From: Massilia psychrophila
Lineage (GTDB): Bacteria > Pseudomonadota > Gammaproteobacteria > Burkholderiales > Burkholderiaceae_D
Direction of reading: 5' to 3'
NCBI RefSeq assembly: GCF_002760665.1
Contig: NZ_PDOB01000042.1
Span: 1 to 33,649, forward strand
Length of the DNA stretch: 33,649 nt
Positions 16,748-25,721 of this stretch are shown here, in pieces; within the stretch, counting starts at the first letter, position 1, and every line of letters starts with the position of its first letter. A model generated the notes under the pieces. The model was given only the letters and a program-made list of their open reading frames with translations, made no database searches and had not been told where the DNA came from. Position numbers and translations under genes: made by a program.

Positions 16748-17335
16748 TTACGCGTCAGGGCCGGTACAACTGGCGCCATCGCGCGCCGGGTCGCACAAGC
16801 GGGCGCGGCCCAGCATATTGATCTTGATGCGGCGGATTTGATTGTCCTGCACCAGCGACAGCGTACCGAAGCGCGCGGCCTGGCTGCTGGTGTCGGAGCA
16901 ACTGCGCCCCATACTATTATAAGCAAGATAGGACGCGCCCTGTTGATTGGAAAATGCGGCCTTCACCGTGATGCCCTTGGCCGGCGCGCCATAACGCATG
17001 ATGACTTCCTCACCAAAGCCCGGCCGGCGATCGCCGTCCCGGTCGACGAACACTACCCAGCCGCCGCTCCAGTCGCGCCCCGCAGCGTCAAGCGGGACCA
17101 GCTGCACGCGGCGCCCGCGCGCGATTGCCTGGGTGCGCGTCAGGTCGATCGCGCCGAACAGGTCGTTGGTGGCCGCCTTCAGCTGCTGGGCGCGGATCAT
17201 TTGCCGGTAGTCGGGCAGCGCGACGCCGGCCATCACCACCACGATGGCCAGCACGACCAGCAGTTCGGCCAGTGAGAAGCCGCCTTTGGCACCCTTGTCG
17301 CTTTCTTTCCGCCTCTCTCCGCACACCGCGCTCAT
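16748..17335 (-). CDS. fimT: FimT/GspH-type type IV pilus pseudopilin
   Basis: Minor pilin-like protein of 195 residues. The prepilin cleavage site is GFSLAELLVVLAIVVVMAGV near residue 20, with glutamate at position 5 of the mature part. A GspH-like region follows: LKAATNDLFGAIDLTRTQAI, WVVFVDRDGDRRPGF, and IKINMLGRARLCDP near the end. The ATG at 17335 overlaps the pilE stop as ATGA; a GTG at 17344 is also in frame. Last gene of the minor-pilin operon, just before ribD. Confidence 0.87.
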   Translation of the reverse strand: MSAVCGERRKESDKGAKGGFSLAELLVVLAIVVVMAGVALPDYRQMIRAQQLKAATNDLFGAIDLTRTQAIARGRRVQLVPLDAAGRDWSGGWVVFVDRDGDRRPGFGEEVIMRYGAPAKGITVKAAFSNQQGASYLAYNSMGRSCSDTSSQAARFGTLSLVQDNQIRRIKINMLGRARLCDPARDGASCTGPDA

Positions 17336-17793
17336 GGCCAGCACCGGTCAAACGGGCCGCTGGCCTTGCGTTCGCCGGCGCTGTCGAGGGTCAGCGTTTC
17401 GCAGTCGGCATCTTTGAAGCCGGCATCGACCTTGCCGGTGCCCGGTACGGCTTGTACCTCGACGCACTGCGCCAGGCTCTGCCCCGGGCAGGCGCGGGCG
17501 CGCAGCTCGTAGGCGCTAAGCTGGGCCGATGTGCCGGACCACCATTTGAATCGTTTCTCTTCAAGGTCGAGCGAGCTGGAGTCGAACGCGATGTAGGTGT
17601 TGTGGCTGGTATAAAAACGCTCCTGCTGCCCGATCGCTTCGATCAGCGCGATCTGGCCTTCGGTGCGGCGTGTCTTGGTGATGTAGCCGGCATAGGTCGG
17701 ATAGGAAACCATAGTCAATATCGCCAGGATCGCCAGCACCATCAGCACTTCGACCAGGGTAAATCCGGGCCAGTATGTGAGTACGCGCTTCAT
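17332..17793 (-). CDS. pilE: Type IV pilin PilE-like minor pilin
   Basis: Prepilin of 153 residues with the class III signal GFTLVEVLMVLAILAILTMV starting near residue 10 and the mature glutamate five residues in. The helix is followed by YPTYAGYITKTRRTEGQIAL and ERFYTSHNTYI, as in PilE proteins that accompany PilY1. Three cysteines in the C-terminal half may form the usual disulfide loop. It lies 23 bases after pilY1 with AAGGAG upstream, and overlaps fimT. It likely helps prime pilus assembly. Confidence 0.9.
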   Translation of the reverse strand: MKRVLTYWPGFTLVEVLMVLAILAILTMVSYPTYAGYITKTRRTEGQIALIEAIGQQERFYTSHNTYIAFDSSSLDLEEKRFKWWSGTSAQLSAYELRARACPGQSLAQCVEVQAVPGTGKVDAGFKDADCETLTLDSAGERKASGPFDRCWP

Positions 17794-17816
17794 TTCTGTC
17801 TCCTTGGTTCGTCAGT

Positions 17817-19863
17817 TTATTTTTTGGCGGCGTCGTGCAGTTCCTGCCAGTTCGCCACTTCGCGCCAGCTGAGCCGGCGCGCCGGCAGCCGCACGTCGAC
17901 CCGTTGCACATCGGCCGCACTGCCGTCGCCCGCCAGGTGCAGCACGCCGAGCGTGCGGGTAGCGCCGGCGCCGCCGGTGGCGCCGCGCGGCCCCGTGCCG
18001 GCGCCAAGCTCGAGCATCATCGGCAAGCCAGCGGGCGTCGCCCGCGCCAGAACGCCGGTTGCCGCCTCGCTGGCCGCCACGGCGCCGGCCTTGAACGCGA
18101 AGCCGCTCAGGGCATCCAACACGTAGGTGCGGGTGGCGGCGTTGCAGGCGTCCGATGCGGGAACGATGGTCGTCGCCAATACAGTGCCTGAGGCCAGCAC
18201 GGCACTTGCGGCAAGCCGTTCGCCGTCAACGCGCGCATGCGGAAAGTCGACGTACCAGCCTTTTTTCGCACCGGCGCCGCTGTAGGCGAACTCGTCGCCC
18301 TTGATGGTGTAAGCCTGGTTGCCGGACAGGGTGCGCTGCGCCAGCTCGCTGCGCCCGTTCACGCTCGATGTCGTGCTATCGCGCACCGCATAAAACGACT
18401 GCGGCGCGAAGCCCTCCGGCCGCAGGTCGGCTTCCTCGATCAGTTTTCCGGTGCCGAACAACACCAGGTAGCCGCCGCCAGGCGCGAACACGACGCGCGG
18501 CGCATGGGTGATCGGCTGGCGCCGGCCGTTTTCATCGCGCGCCGTAAACACCGGCGTGCTGACGAACGGCGGCTTGCCGCTGAAGTCAAAGCGCCACAGC
18601 CGGCCTTGCAGGTCGCCGGCGTAGGCATGGCGCACGCTGCCGTCGCCCGCCAATACCAGCGCCGGTGGCGCCAGCGCGTTGGCTTGGGCCGATTCCGCCG
18701 CCGGTGCATCGAGCCTGTAATAATTGACGCCTTCCTTCCACGCTTCCTTTGCCGGCTTGTCGAGCGCGAGCAGGAACAGCGCGCCACCGGCGGGCGCGTC
18801 ATCAGCATGGTTATTCAGGCCGCTCGGCACGATCGCAAAGTAGCGGTACCGCGGTATGCCGGCCGCCTCGCCGACCTTCAGTTTGGCGACCTGCGGCGGC
18901 GCGCCGACGTGGCCGATCGCCGGGTCGTGCGTTTCGGTAAATTCCCACAGCGCGCCCCTGCCGGCGGCAAATGCGGCCGGATCGCTGACGTCGAGCGCGA
19001 ACACGCCGCGCGCGCCCATGCCCATGCCCGACACCAGCACCGAGCGCCACTCGCCGCTCAGTAGCGCTTCGCCCTGGCCGGCGCTGGCGTCGACGTAAGG
19101 GCGATGGCGGTAGCCCGGATCGCTCAGCTGTTTCAGGTACGGCAGCAGTGCGTTCGGCACGTAGGCGAACAGCTCGACGCCGTCCCGCGCGTTAAATGCA
19201 TGCAGCATGCCGTCGTTGGCGCCGAGGTAGATCGCGCCTGCGCGCGCCTTGTAGCGCGCGTGGAAGCTGTCGTAACCCGGCCCCTGCCCTGCCACCGATG
19301 GCGCGCCCACCAGCAAGGGCGCGCTGCGAATGGCGTCGCCGAGCACGCTCGCCGCGCAAGAAGCCGACCAGGCGTTCACCGAAAACCTCGCCCTGGCCGT
19401 CGGCGTCAAGCCGGGCGCGTTCGACGGCGGGCAAACTGGCCCATGCGAAGGCGACCGTCGTGGTTAGCCCGTCGGTGTCGCGCGCCAACGTGTAGATTTT
19501 TCGCTCGTGCGGCGCCCTGTCGTTCAATAGCGCGCCGGCTTCCCACAGCGGCGCGGCGCCGATCTCGATGGCGCCGCCAGCGGCAATCGCCAGCGCGCGC
19601 GCTTCGAGACGACCGCTCCAGCCGAGCCTCTCGAAACCGGCCGCGACCAGCAAGCCAGCACCGGGTGCGGCCAGCTTGAACCCCGCTTGATGGCCCGCGC
19701 GGCAGCCCGCCTGCCCGGGCTGGCCGTCGGGCACCACCAGCGGCGGCGCCGCCTGCACAGCGCAAGCGCGGCAAGCCAGCAGCAATAGAAGCAACATCGG
19801 AAGCAATATCGGCAGCGACATCGGCAGCACCATTGGCAAGCGCTCAATCAAGGGCAGTCTCAT
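17817..19863 (-). pseudogene. pilY1: PilY1-like pilus tip protein, frameshifted
   Basis: The start at 19863 (MRLPLIERLPMVLPM) overlaps the pilX stop as ATGA and gives a signal peptide, then WSGRLEARAL, TLARDTDGL and DADGQGEVFGERLVGFLRGE. Around 19345-19365 the frame changes; the C-terminal 510 or so residues read on in another frame from ASVLGDAIRSAPLLVG. That part is a PilY1 beta-propeller: KARAGAIYLGANDGMLHAF, VELFAYVPNALLPYL, YVDASAGQGEALLSGEWRS and GARGVFALDVSDP. Both halves are clearly PilY1, so one frame break separates them, by mutation or by a base-calling error in GC-rich sequence. Even joined, the protein would have only about 680 residues and no von Willebrand domain, shorter than many PilY1 proteins. 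It would promote pilus extension and adhesion at the tip. Confidence 0.85.
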
Positions 19864-20462
19864 TGCAAGCTGGCCGCGTTCGGCGCGACCTTCCGATAGA
19901 ACGCCTGCAGCACCACGTGGGTGCTGTCGCGCGCGCCGAAACCGATCGCGGTGATGCGGTACAGGTTGCCGTTTGTTTGCCCGGCGTCTTCGCCTGCGCT
20001 CACCAAAGGCATCAGTTCGATGACGTAGCGCGGCAGCCTGGCCGGCAGTGCGCCTGCACCTGCCGGCAGCACGGCGCCGGTGAATGTTCCGTATGCAGTG
20101 GCGGCATCGGCCAGTTCCGCCAGTTGCCAGGCCGGCGCCGCCGGCACGTACGCGCACAGGCCAAGATTGGGGCCGGCTGGCCCCGCGCCGCAGCCATCGA
20201 CGAAACCGAGGGCGCTGCCAGCGGCGAACCGCGCCGCGCGGGCCGAGGCGGGATCGGCGCCGCCTTCGATATCGCGCTCGGCATCCACCAGCCCCGCTTC
20301 GGCCCCCTGGAAGGCGAGGTGGCGGTCGCGCTCGATGCGGGCCGATTTTTCCGCGTTGAGGGCCGTCTGCGCGGCCGACATGCCGATGATCGTCAACGCC
20401 AGCAGGACGAACAGCGCCGTCAGCAACGCCGCCCCGCGGGTGCGATCGAAACGCGTCATCAC
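19860..20462 (-). CDS. pilX: Type IV pilus minor pilin-like protein PilX
   Basis: 200 residues. The N-terminus MMTRFDRTRGAALLTALFVL starts a single hydrophobic helix, then SAAQTALNAEKSARIERDRH and AFQGAEAGLVDAERDIE, the typical PilX pattern with conserved AEAAL-like segment. PilX-type proteins regularly sit between PilW and PilY1, as here. Overlaps both neighbours by four bases (ATGA), so its translation is coupled to theirs. Confidence 0.88.
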   Translation of the reverse strand: MMTRFDRTRGAALLTALFVLLALTIIGMSAAQTALNAEKSARIERDRHLAFQGAEAGLVDAERDIEGGADPASARAARFAAGSALGFVDGCGAGPAGPNLGLCAYVPAAPAWQLAELADAATAYGTFTGAVLPAGAGALPARLPRYVIELMPLVSAGEDAGQTNGNLYRITAIGFGARDSTHVVLQAFYRKVAPNAASLQ

Positions 20463-21420
20463 TGCAGCTGCGCCGATGGATTGCGCAGCAGGACGGTCGA
20501 GGCGAACATCTTGCGAGCGCGCTGACGCGCTTCGCCCGGCAATTGCGCTTCGTCCAGACGCACGCCCGGATCAAAGCCGGCCGCAGCGAGGCTGTAGGCG
20601 CGCCCGAACAGGTCGAAGACCCTGGGTTCCAGGCCAGGCAAGCCGCGCCGCGGTGCGTGAATCACCAGCGCCACGCGGATGCTGGCGATGCGTTTCCAAT
20701 GCGTGCGGCGCAAGCGCTCGCGTTCGCGCGCCTGCGGGTCGGTTGCCGTCGGCACCAGCGCCGCGTCGCGTTTATCGAGGACGCCGGCGTTGACGTATTC
20801 GTTGGCGACGCCGTCGGCCGGCGTGTCGGTGTCGAGCCCGTACAGGACCTGGAAGGTGTCGATGTTAGCGACGATGGCGTCCGCGCCCCAGCCGGCATTG
20901 CCGCGGTATTTGCAGCGCAGCTCGGCCTCGCCGGCGCCGTTGCGGGCGACGTAAAAAATGCTCCAGCCTTCTTCGTGCTGGCCGACGCCGAAGCCGGCGC
21001 AGTCGACTACGCTGCCGTCGCCCTGGCCCCGCTGCCGGCGCCGGCGAAGCGCACCGCCAGCACGTCGCTGCCGTTGACGGCGCTCCCAGGCGATTCGATG
21101 CCGTCGGTTGCGCGCGACAGCGTACGCGCGTCAAGCCCCTTGAGGTGCGCCGGCGCGGCGCCGAGGTCAAGGCTGGCCGCCTCGCGCTCCCAGTTGACGA
21201 AGCCGGCCTGGCGCGCGGCGCGCGTGACGATCTCGAGGGCAAAACGGCCGCTGTCGTCGAGCGCCGCCGCCTCGACCTGCGCAAGGTAGGCGGCGTTGGC
21301 CGACACCAGCATGCCCGCCGCCATCAGCAGCACCAGCATGCCGACCGTCAGCGCGACCATCAGCTCGACGATGGTGGCGCCGCGGGAAAGCTTGATTCGG
21401 TGTTTTATTTTGTGCTTCAT
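20459..21420 (-). pseudogene. pilW: Type IV pilus assembly protein PilW, frameshifted
   Basis: From the ATG at 21420 the frame gives a prepilin start (GATIVELMVALTVGMLVLLM) and the first 138 residues, ending with GSDVLAVRFAGAGSG and then a stop at 21007. Shifting frame near 21025, at a GGGGCC run, restores a normal PilW C-terminal part: QGDGSVVDCAGFGV, VLYGLDTDTPADGVANEYV, and RIASIRVALVIHAPR, to a stop at 20459. A single missing base would explain this, so it may be a sequencing error or a real mutation. Start overlaps pilV and end overlaps pilX by ATGA junctions. Confidence 0.83.
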
Positions 21421-21983
21421 TCCACTACCCCGGGCAGCGCGATGACCACGCCCGGCGCGGCGCCGCCGCCGGTCTCCTTGCCGCGCCAGCCGAGCTTGAT
21501 GACGATGGGTGCGCCGCGGCTTGCACCGTCGCAGGCCCAGCGCAGCGCGCCGCGGCCGGCGCCCCACGCCCCGCTGTCGCGGCAGACGGCAACCCGCCCG
21601 CCGGGAAAGCGCTCGTGCAGCGCCTGGCGCACCTGGTCGATATCGGCCTCGGCCATTTGAATTGCGCCGCAGCCGGCGCCGGCCAGGCATTGCGGCGCGC
21701 TTGCCGGCGCGCCGTCGGTGGCGGCGTCGTAGCGCAGCTGCAGGTAAGGGTTGTCCGGGTCGGCGGCGCCCATCGGTTCAATGTTGGCGCGCATGCTGTC
21801 GGCAAGCAGGCCGGCCAGCCGCACGCCGTCCGACATCAGCCGCGATTGATGGCCGCTGCGCAGCGCCGCAAGCTGGGTGGCGCTCGCGCCCAGGATGCCG
21901 ATGGTCAGCACCAGCAGCGCCACCAGCACCTCGATCAGCGTGAACCCGCCGGCAAAACGCACATGCAAAGGCGAGCGCACCAC
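21417..21983 (-). CDS. pilV: Type IV pilus modification protein PilV
   Basis: Minor prepilin of 188 residues, first gene of the pilus operon. The cleavage signal is GGFTLIEVLVALLVLTIGIL near residue 12, followed by GASATQLAALRSGHQSRLMS, the typical PilV helix. Two in-frame GTG codons (21983 and 21980) are start candidates; GGAGG at 21992-21988 is four bases from the first and seven from the second, so 21980 may be the real start. The last bases overlap pilW. Its partners PilW, PilX, PilY1 and PilE form the priming complex of the pilus. Confidence 0.9.
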   Translation of the reverse strand: MVRSPLHVRFAGGFTLIEVLVALLVLTIGILGASATQLAALRSGHQSRLMSDGVRLAGLLADSMRANIEPMGAADPDNPYLQLRYDAATDGAPASAPQCLAGAGCGAIQMAEADIDQVRQALHERFPGGRVAVCRDSGAWGAGRGALRWACDGASRGAPIVIKLGWRGKETGGGAAPGVVIALPGVVE

Positions 21984-22166
21984 GACACCTCCGCAAGGGC
22001 AACGCTTGATTGACGCGCGGCGCGGCCGGCAGTTTTTACTGTCGAGCTTGCTTGCAGCGTATTGACGTGAATCGCCAAGCCATCACGTTATCAGGCGCGA
22101 TCAGCTCAGCCATGAGGCGGCTCAACAGTGCGCGGCAGGCGGAAAAAGTGGGGGAAGTGCGGAAAA

Positions 22167-22625
22167 CTACTTGCGCGGCTGCCCGACTTCGGCAATCGCT
22201 TCCTGGAATTCGGCCAGGTCCTCGAAGTTCTTGTAGACCGAGGCGAAGCGGATGTAGGCGATCTTGTCGAGCCGTTTGAGTTCCTGCATCACCAGCTCGC
22301 CGACGTAGCCGCTGTCGACTTCGCGCCGGCCGCTGGTGCGCAGATTTTCTTCGATGGTGGCAACCGCCGTATCGATCGCCTCGGCCGACACCGGCCGCTT
22401 GCGCAGCGCCAGCATCAGGCTGGCGCGCAGCTTGGCCGGCACGAACTCGGTGCGGCTGCCGTTCTTCTTGACGACGGTCGGCATCGTCAGCTCGACCCGC
22501 TCGTAGGTGGTAAAGCGCTTGTCGCAGCTGGCGCAGCGGCGCCGGCGCCGCATGGCGTCACCCTCCTCCGATACGCGGGTATCGAGGACCTGGGTGTCGT
22601 CATGCTGGCAGAACGGACATTTCAT
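22167..22625 (-). CDS. nrdR: Transcriptional repressor NrdR
   Basis: Zinc-ribbon and ATP-cone repressor that senses ATP/dATP and controls ribonucleotide reductase genes. The 152-residue length is typical. Zinc ligands are C3 and C6 (MKCPFC) and the pair in [15 protein letters not shown]. The ATP-cone starts near [20 protein letters not shown] and continues to RRVDSGY-like sequence ([19 protein letters not shown]), then the closing [19 protein letters not shown]. It lies directly after glyA on the same strand, the standard betaproteobacterial order. Confidence 0.97.
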   Translation of the reverse strand: MKCPFCQHDDTQVLDTRVSEEGDAMRRRRRCASCDKRFTTYERVELTMPTVVKKNGSRTEFVPAKLRASLMLALRKRPVSAEAIDTAVATIEENLRTSGRREVDSGYVGELVMQELKRLDKIAYIRFASVYKNFEDLAEFQEAIAEVGQPRK

Positions 22626-22664
22626 GATGGCGCCGGTGCGGTTGGTGGGCTGCGGGTTGGTTCC

Positions 22665-23912
22665 CTACGCGGCGTAGACCGGGTACTTGTCGGTCAGCGT
22701 CTTCACTTGCGCTTTCACGCGTTCGATGGTCGCTTCATCCGTCGGGTTGTCGAGCACGTCGGCGATCAGGTTGCCGACCAGGGTAGCGTCGTCTTCCTTG
22801 AAGCCGCGGGTGGTGAAGGCCGGGCTGCCGAGGCGGATACCGGACGTAACGAACGGCTTTTGCGGGTCGTTCGGAATGCCGTTTTTGTTGCACGTCATGT
22901 GGGCGCGGCCGAGGACCGCTTCGGCTTCCTTGCCGGTCAGGTTTTTGGAACGCAAATCGACCAGCATCACGTGCGACTCGGTGCGGCCGGAAACGATACG
23001 CAAACCGCGCGCGATCAGCGCCTTGGCCAGTGCATCGGCGTTTTTCAGTACCTGCTGCTGGTACTCCACGAACGACGGCTCGAGCGCCTCCTTGAACGCG
23101 ACCGCCTTGCCGGCGATGACGTGCATCAGCGGACCGCCCTGGATGCCGGGGAAGATCGCCGAGTTGATGGCTTTTTCGAATTCGGCCTTCATCAAAATAA
23201 TGCCGCCGCGCGGGCCGCGCAGCGACTTGTGCGTGGTCGAGGTGACAAAGTCGGCGTGCGGCACCGGGTTCGGGTACAAGCCGGCGGCGATCAGGCCGGC
23301 GTAGTGGGCCATGTCGACCATGAAGTACGCGCCGATTTCCTTGGCCACTTTGGCGAAGCGTTCGAAATCAATGCGCAGCGAAAACGCCGAGGCGCCGGCA
23401 ATGATCAGCTTCGGCTTGTGCTCGCGCGCCAGCCGCTCCATCGCCGCGTAGTCAATGTCTTCTTCCGGCGTCAGGCCGTACGAGACGACGTTGAACCACT
23501 TGCCCGACATGTTCAATGCCATGCCGTGGGTCAGGTGACCGCCCTCGGCCAGCGACATGCCCATGATGGTGTCGCCCGGCTTGAGCATCGCAAAAAACAC
23601 GCCCTGGTTGGCTTGCGAGCCCGAGTTTGGCTGGACGTTGGCCGCTTCCGCGCCGAACAGCTGCTTGACCCGGTCGATCGCCAATTGCTCGGCGACGTCG
23701 ACGAATTCGCAGCCGCCGTAATAGCGCTTGCCCGGATAGCCCTCGGCGTACTTGTTGGTCAGTTGCGAGCCCTGCGCCTGCATGACGGCGGGCGAGGTGT
23801 AGTTCTCGGACGCGATCAGCTCGATATGGTCTTGCTGGCGCTGGTTTTCCTTCGTGATCGCCGCCCACAAGTCCGGGTCGACGTTGGCCAGCGTGTGATC
23901 TTTTGCAAACAT
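22665..23912 (-). CDS. glyA: Serine hydroxymethyltransferase
   Basis: PLP enzyme that interconverts serine and glycine while charging tetrahydrofolate with a one-carbon unit. I use the ATG at 23912 ([16 protein letters not shown]), which has GGAG six bases upstream, giving 415 residues. Family blocks include [30 protein letters not shown], the PLP-lysine motif [16 protein letters not shown]-like segment [14 protein letters not shown], and [18 protein letters not shown] riboswitch in the leader ties its expression to folate/purine status. nrdR follows 39 bases downstream. Confidence 0.97.
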   Translation of the reverse strand: MFAKDHTLANVDPDLWAAITKENQRQQDHIELIASENYTSPAVMQAQGSQLTNKYAEGYPGKRYYGGCEFVDVAEQLAIDRVKQLFGAEAANVQPNSGSQANQGVFFAMLKPGDTIMGMSLAEGGHLTHGMALNMSGKWFNVVSYGLTPEEDIDYAAMERLAREHKPKLIIAGASAFSLRIDFERFAKVAKEIGAYFMVDMAHYAGLIAAGLYPNPVPHADFVTSTTHKSLRGPRGGIILMKAEFEKAINSAIFPGIQGGPLMHVIAGKAVAFKEALEPSFVEYQQQVLKNADALAKALIARGLRIVSGRTESHVMLVDLRSKNLTGKEAEAVLGRAHMTCNKNGIPNDPQKPFVTSGIRLGSPAFTTRGFKEDDATLVGNLIADVLDNPTDEATIERVKAQVKTLTDKYPVYAA

Positions 23913-23956
23913 GAAAAACTCCAATTGGGTATCGGTGCGGGCACCTGGCAGTGTGG

Positions 23957-24000
23957 AACGAATGAGGGAGAACGGAAAACCGAACAGGCAGCCTCATTGC
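23957..24000 (-). promoter_or_regulatory. Stem-loop between ZTP aptamer and glyA
   Basis: On the minus strand AATGAGG pairs with CCTCATT, enclosing an inner CGG-TTTT-CCG hairpin. It lies between the aptamer and the glyA ribosome-binding site and is a candidate expression platform. No T-run follows, so it does not look like a simple intrinsic terminator. Confidence 0.45.
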
Positions 24001-24009
24001 GCGCTTCCA

Positions 24010-24119
24010 TCGGTGGCTGCCCAGGCGAACGGCGGGTGAAATCTCACGTTCCCCAGTGGAAGCCCACTTTTCGCCGCCAGCCCTGAAGGGCTTCAGCTTT
24101 TCGCCAGTCACGTGAGACG
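24010..24119 (-). promoter_or_regulatory. ZTP (pfl) riboswitch upstream of glyA
   Basis: Senses ZTP/ZMP, the alarmone of 10-formyl-tetrahydrofolate shortage, and switches on folate and purine genes. The two conserved parts of the pfl motif are present on the minus strand: GTGACTGGCGAAAAGC in the 5' half (within 24091-24112) and CGCCTGGGCAGCC in the 3' half (within 24016-24030), joined by a variable linker of about 60 bases with its own hairpin-forming sequence. glyA is a known target of this class. Boundaries are approximate. Confidence 0.88.
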
Positions 24120-24132
24120 TAATGGAGCCCAA

Positions 24133-24161
24133 ATTGTAAGTTAAAGCCCAGATTTGGGCAA
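24133..24161 (-). promoter_or_regulatory. Promoter of glyA
   Basis: On the minus strand TTGCCC (24161-24156) and TACAAT (24138-24133) are 17 bases apart. Transcription would begin about ten bases before the ZTP aptamer, which fits very well. Confidence 0.6.
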
Positions 24162-24257
24162 GGGAACTGCCATTTGCAAGGCAAACTTGTCAAGCGATCG
24201 GAGAATCTGGCTATTTCGGCTACAATTTTACGTCGCTTAACTTTTGGAACTTCGATC

Positions 24258-25004
24258 ATGATCGTATTTATCACTGGCGCCTCGTCCGGCTTCGGCGCTG
24301 AAATGGCCCGCACCTTCGTCAGCCACGGCCACCAGGTGGTCATCAGCGGGCGCCGCAAGGACCGGCTCGACGCCCTCGCCGCCGAACTGGGCAACCTGGC
24401 GCTGCCGCTGGCGATGGACGTCACCGACAAGGCGTCGATCGACGACGCGCTGGCGCTGCTGCCGCAATCATGGCGCCAGATCGACGTGCTGATCAACAAT
24501 GCCGGACTGGCGCTGGGCACCCAGCCCGCCCACGAAGCTGCGCTGGCCGACTGGGAAACCATGATCGCCACCAACTGCACCGGGCTGGTCACGATGACGC
24601 GCGCGGTGCTGCCATCGATGGTCGAGCGCGGCAGCGGGCTGATCATCAACCTCGGCTCGATCGCCGGCGCCTACCCCTACCCGGGCGGCAACGTGTATGG
24701 TGCCACCAAGGCCTTCGTCGACCAGTTCACCCTCAATCTGCGCGCCGACCTGGTCGGCACCGGGGTGCGCGCCACCAACATCGCGCCGGGCCTGTGCGGC
24801 GGTACCGAATTTTCCAACGTGCGCTACAAGGGCGACGACGCGGCCGCGTCAAAAGTGTATGAAGGCACCGTGCCGCTCAGCGCCCAGGACATCGCCGCCA
24901 CCGCGTTCTGGATCGCCAGCCTGCCGCCGCACATCAACATCAACCTCATCGAGATGATGCCGACCTGCCAGGGCTTCGGGCCGATGACGATCAAGCGCGG
25001 CTGA
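24258..25004 (+). CDS. SDR family NADP-dependent dehydrogenase, YdfG-like
   Basis: Short-chain dehydrogenase of 248 residues, most like YdfG, which oxidises 3-hydroxy acids such as serine and reduces malonic semialdehyde. The cofactor site is TGASSGFG at residues 6-13, with SGRRKDRL giving the arginines that favour NADP. NNAG lies near residue 82, the catalytic serine is in NLGSIAG, and YGATK provides Tyr and Lys. The start ATG at 24258 gives the canonical MIVFITGASSG N-terminus. It is divergent from glyA; an earlier in-frame ATG at 24174 would add residues that do not fit the family. Substrate is inferred from similarity only. Confidence 0.9.
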   Translation: MIVFITGASSGFGAEMARTFVSHGHQVVISGRRKDRLDALAAELGNLALPLAMDVTDKASIDDALALLPQSWRQIDVLINNAGLALGTQPAHEAALADWETMIATNCTGLVTMTRAVLPSMVERGSGLIINLGSIAGAYPYPGGNVYGATKAFVDQFTLNLRADLVGTGVRATNIAPGLCGGTEFSNVRYKGDDAAASKVYEGTVPLSAQDIAATAFWIASLPPHININLIEMMPTCQGFGPMTIKRG

Positions 25005-25040
25005 GCCCGACCGGGCAGAGCTGCGTTTCACCACAGCAAA

Positions 25041-25126
25041 AAGCAGCAAAAAGGGGTCTGACCCGGTTTATAGGAAACTAATTTACGCCTTGTAACAAAA
25101 TAGCGTCAAATGTGAGAAATTGTTAC
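25041..25126. repeat. Intergenic palindromes between SDR gene and ybgC
   Basis: GGGTCTGACCC near 25048-25058 is a small palindrome of a kind I recall as scattered in intergenic DNA of this bacterial group. Just beyond it, GTAACAA (25092-25098) and TTGTTAC (25120-25126) form a perfect inverted repeat around 21 AT-rich bases. The rest of the 25005-25282 gap shows no gene. Confidence 0.45.
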
Positions 25127-25282
25127 GGCGCTTGGCGCATGTTCCGGCGCTAACGTCTACTACCGACGCGTGGCCAGCCCGCCCCCCGCGGCCGCGCCGA
25201 CTACCGTAGCCATGTACGCTGGGGTACAAACGGCTTTTAATTGGCGTAAAATGTTTCCCATCTATCACTTATAGCAGCTGAC

Positions 25283-25687
25283 ATGCCAACAGTCTTCACC
25301 TGGACGATCCGCGTCTATTACGAGGATACCGACGCCGGCGGCATTGTTTACTACGTCAACTATCTGAAGTTTTTCGAACGTGCCCGCACCGAGTGGCTGC
25401 GCGCCCTGGGCGTCGACCAGCACGCGTTGCTCGGGCAGCACGGCGCCATGTTTGTCGTCAAACATGCCGGTATCGACTACCATGCGCCGGCCAAACTCGA
25501 TGACGTCATCACATTGACCTTGTCGATAGAAAAGCTCGGCCGGGCATCGATTCAATTCGCGCAGCAGGCTTGCTGTGGCGCCATTCTGCTGGCCAGTGCC
25601 CGCGTCAAAGCCGGCTGCGTTGACCGCGCCACCTTGAAGCCACGGCCTTTGCCCGACGCCGTGGCTGTTAAAATGCGGGCCGCCTGA
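25283..25687 (+). CDS. ybgC: Tol-Pal associated acyl-CoA thioesterase YbgC
   Basis: Hot-dog-fold thioesterase of 134 residues, the usual first gene of the tol-pal operon. The active-site region is YYEDTDAGGIVYYVNYLKFF followed by ERARTEWLRALG; the aspartate in DTDAGG is the expected catalytic residue. HAGIDYHAPAKLDDVITL is also typical. It acts in the cytoplasm on acyl-CoA or acyl-ACP. tolQ starts 34 bases downstream on the same strand. Confidence 0.95.
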   Translation: MPTVFTWTIRVYYEDTDAGGIVYYVNYLKFFERARTEWLRALGVDQHALLGQHGAMFVVKHAGIDYHAPAKLDDVITLTLSIEKLGRASIQFAQQACCGAILLASARVKAGCVDRATLKPRPLPDAVAVKMRAA

Positions 25688-25721
25688 CGCTTACACCACC
25701 TTACAGAAAACCCGCCGCCCA

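Noticed and set aside
17817-19409. Reading the 530-codon frame as a complete protein starting at 19409
   Set aside because: Its first 25 or so residues are out of frame with PilY1; the true N-terminal part lies in another frame starting at 19863.
22128-24086. 652-codon plus-strand open frame opposite nrdR and glyA
   Set aside because: It is the GC-rich antisense shadow of two clearly conserved genes.
25083-25268. 61-codon minus-strand frame upstream of ybgC
   Set aside because: No recognisable protein character or ribosome-binding site; covers the AT-rich inverted repeat.
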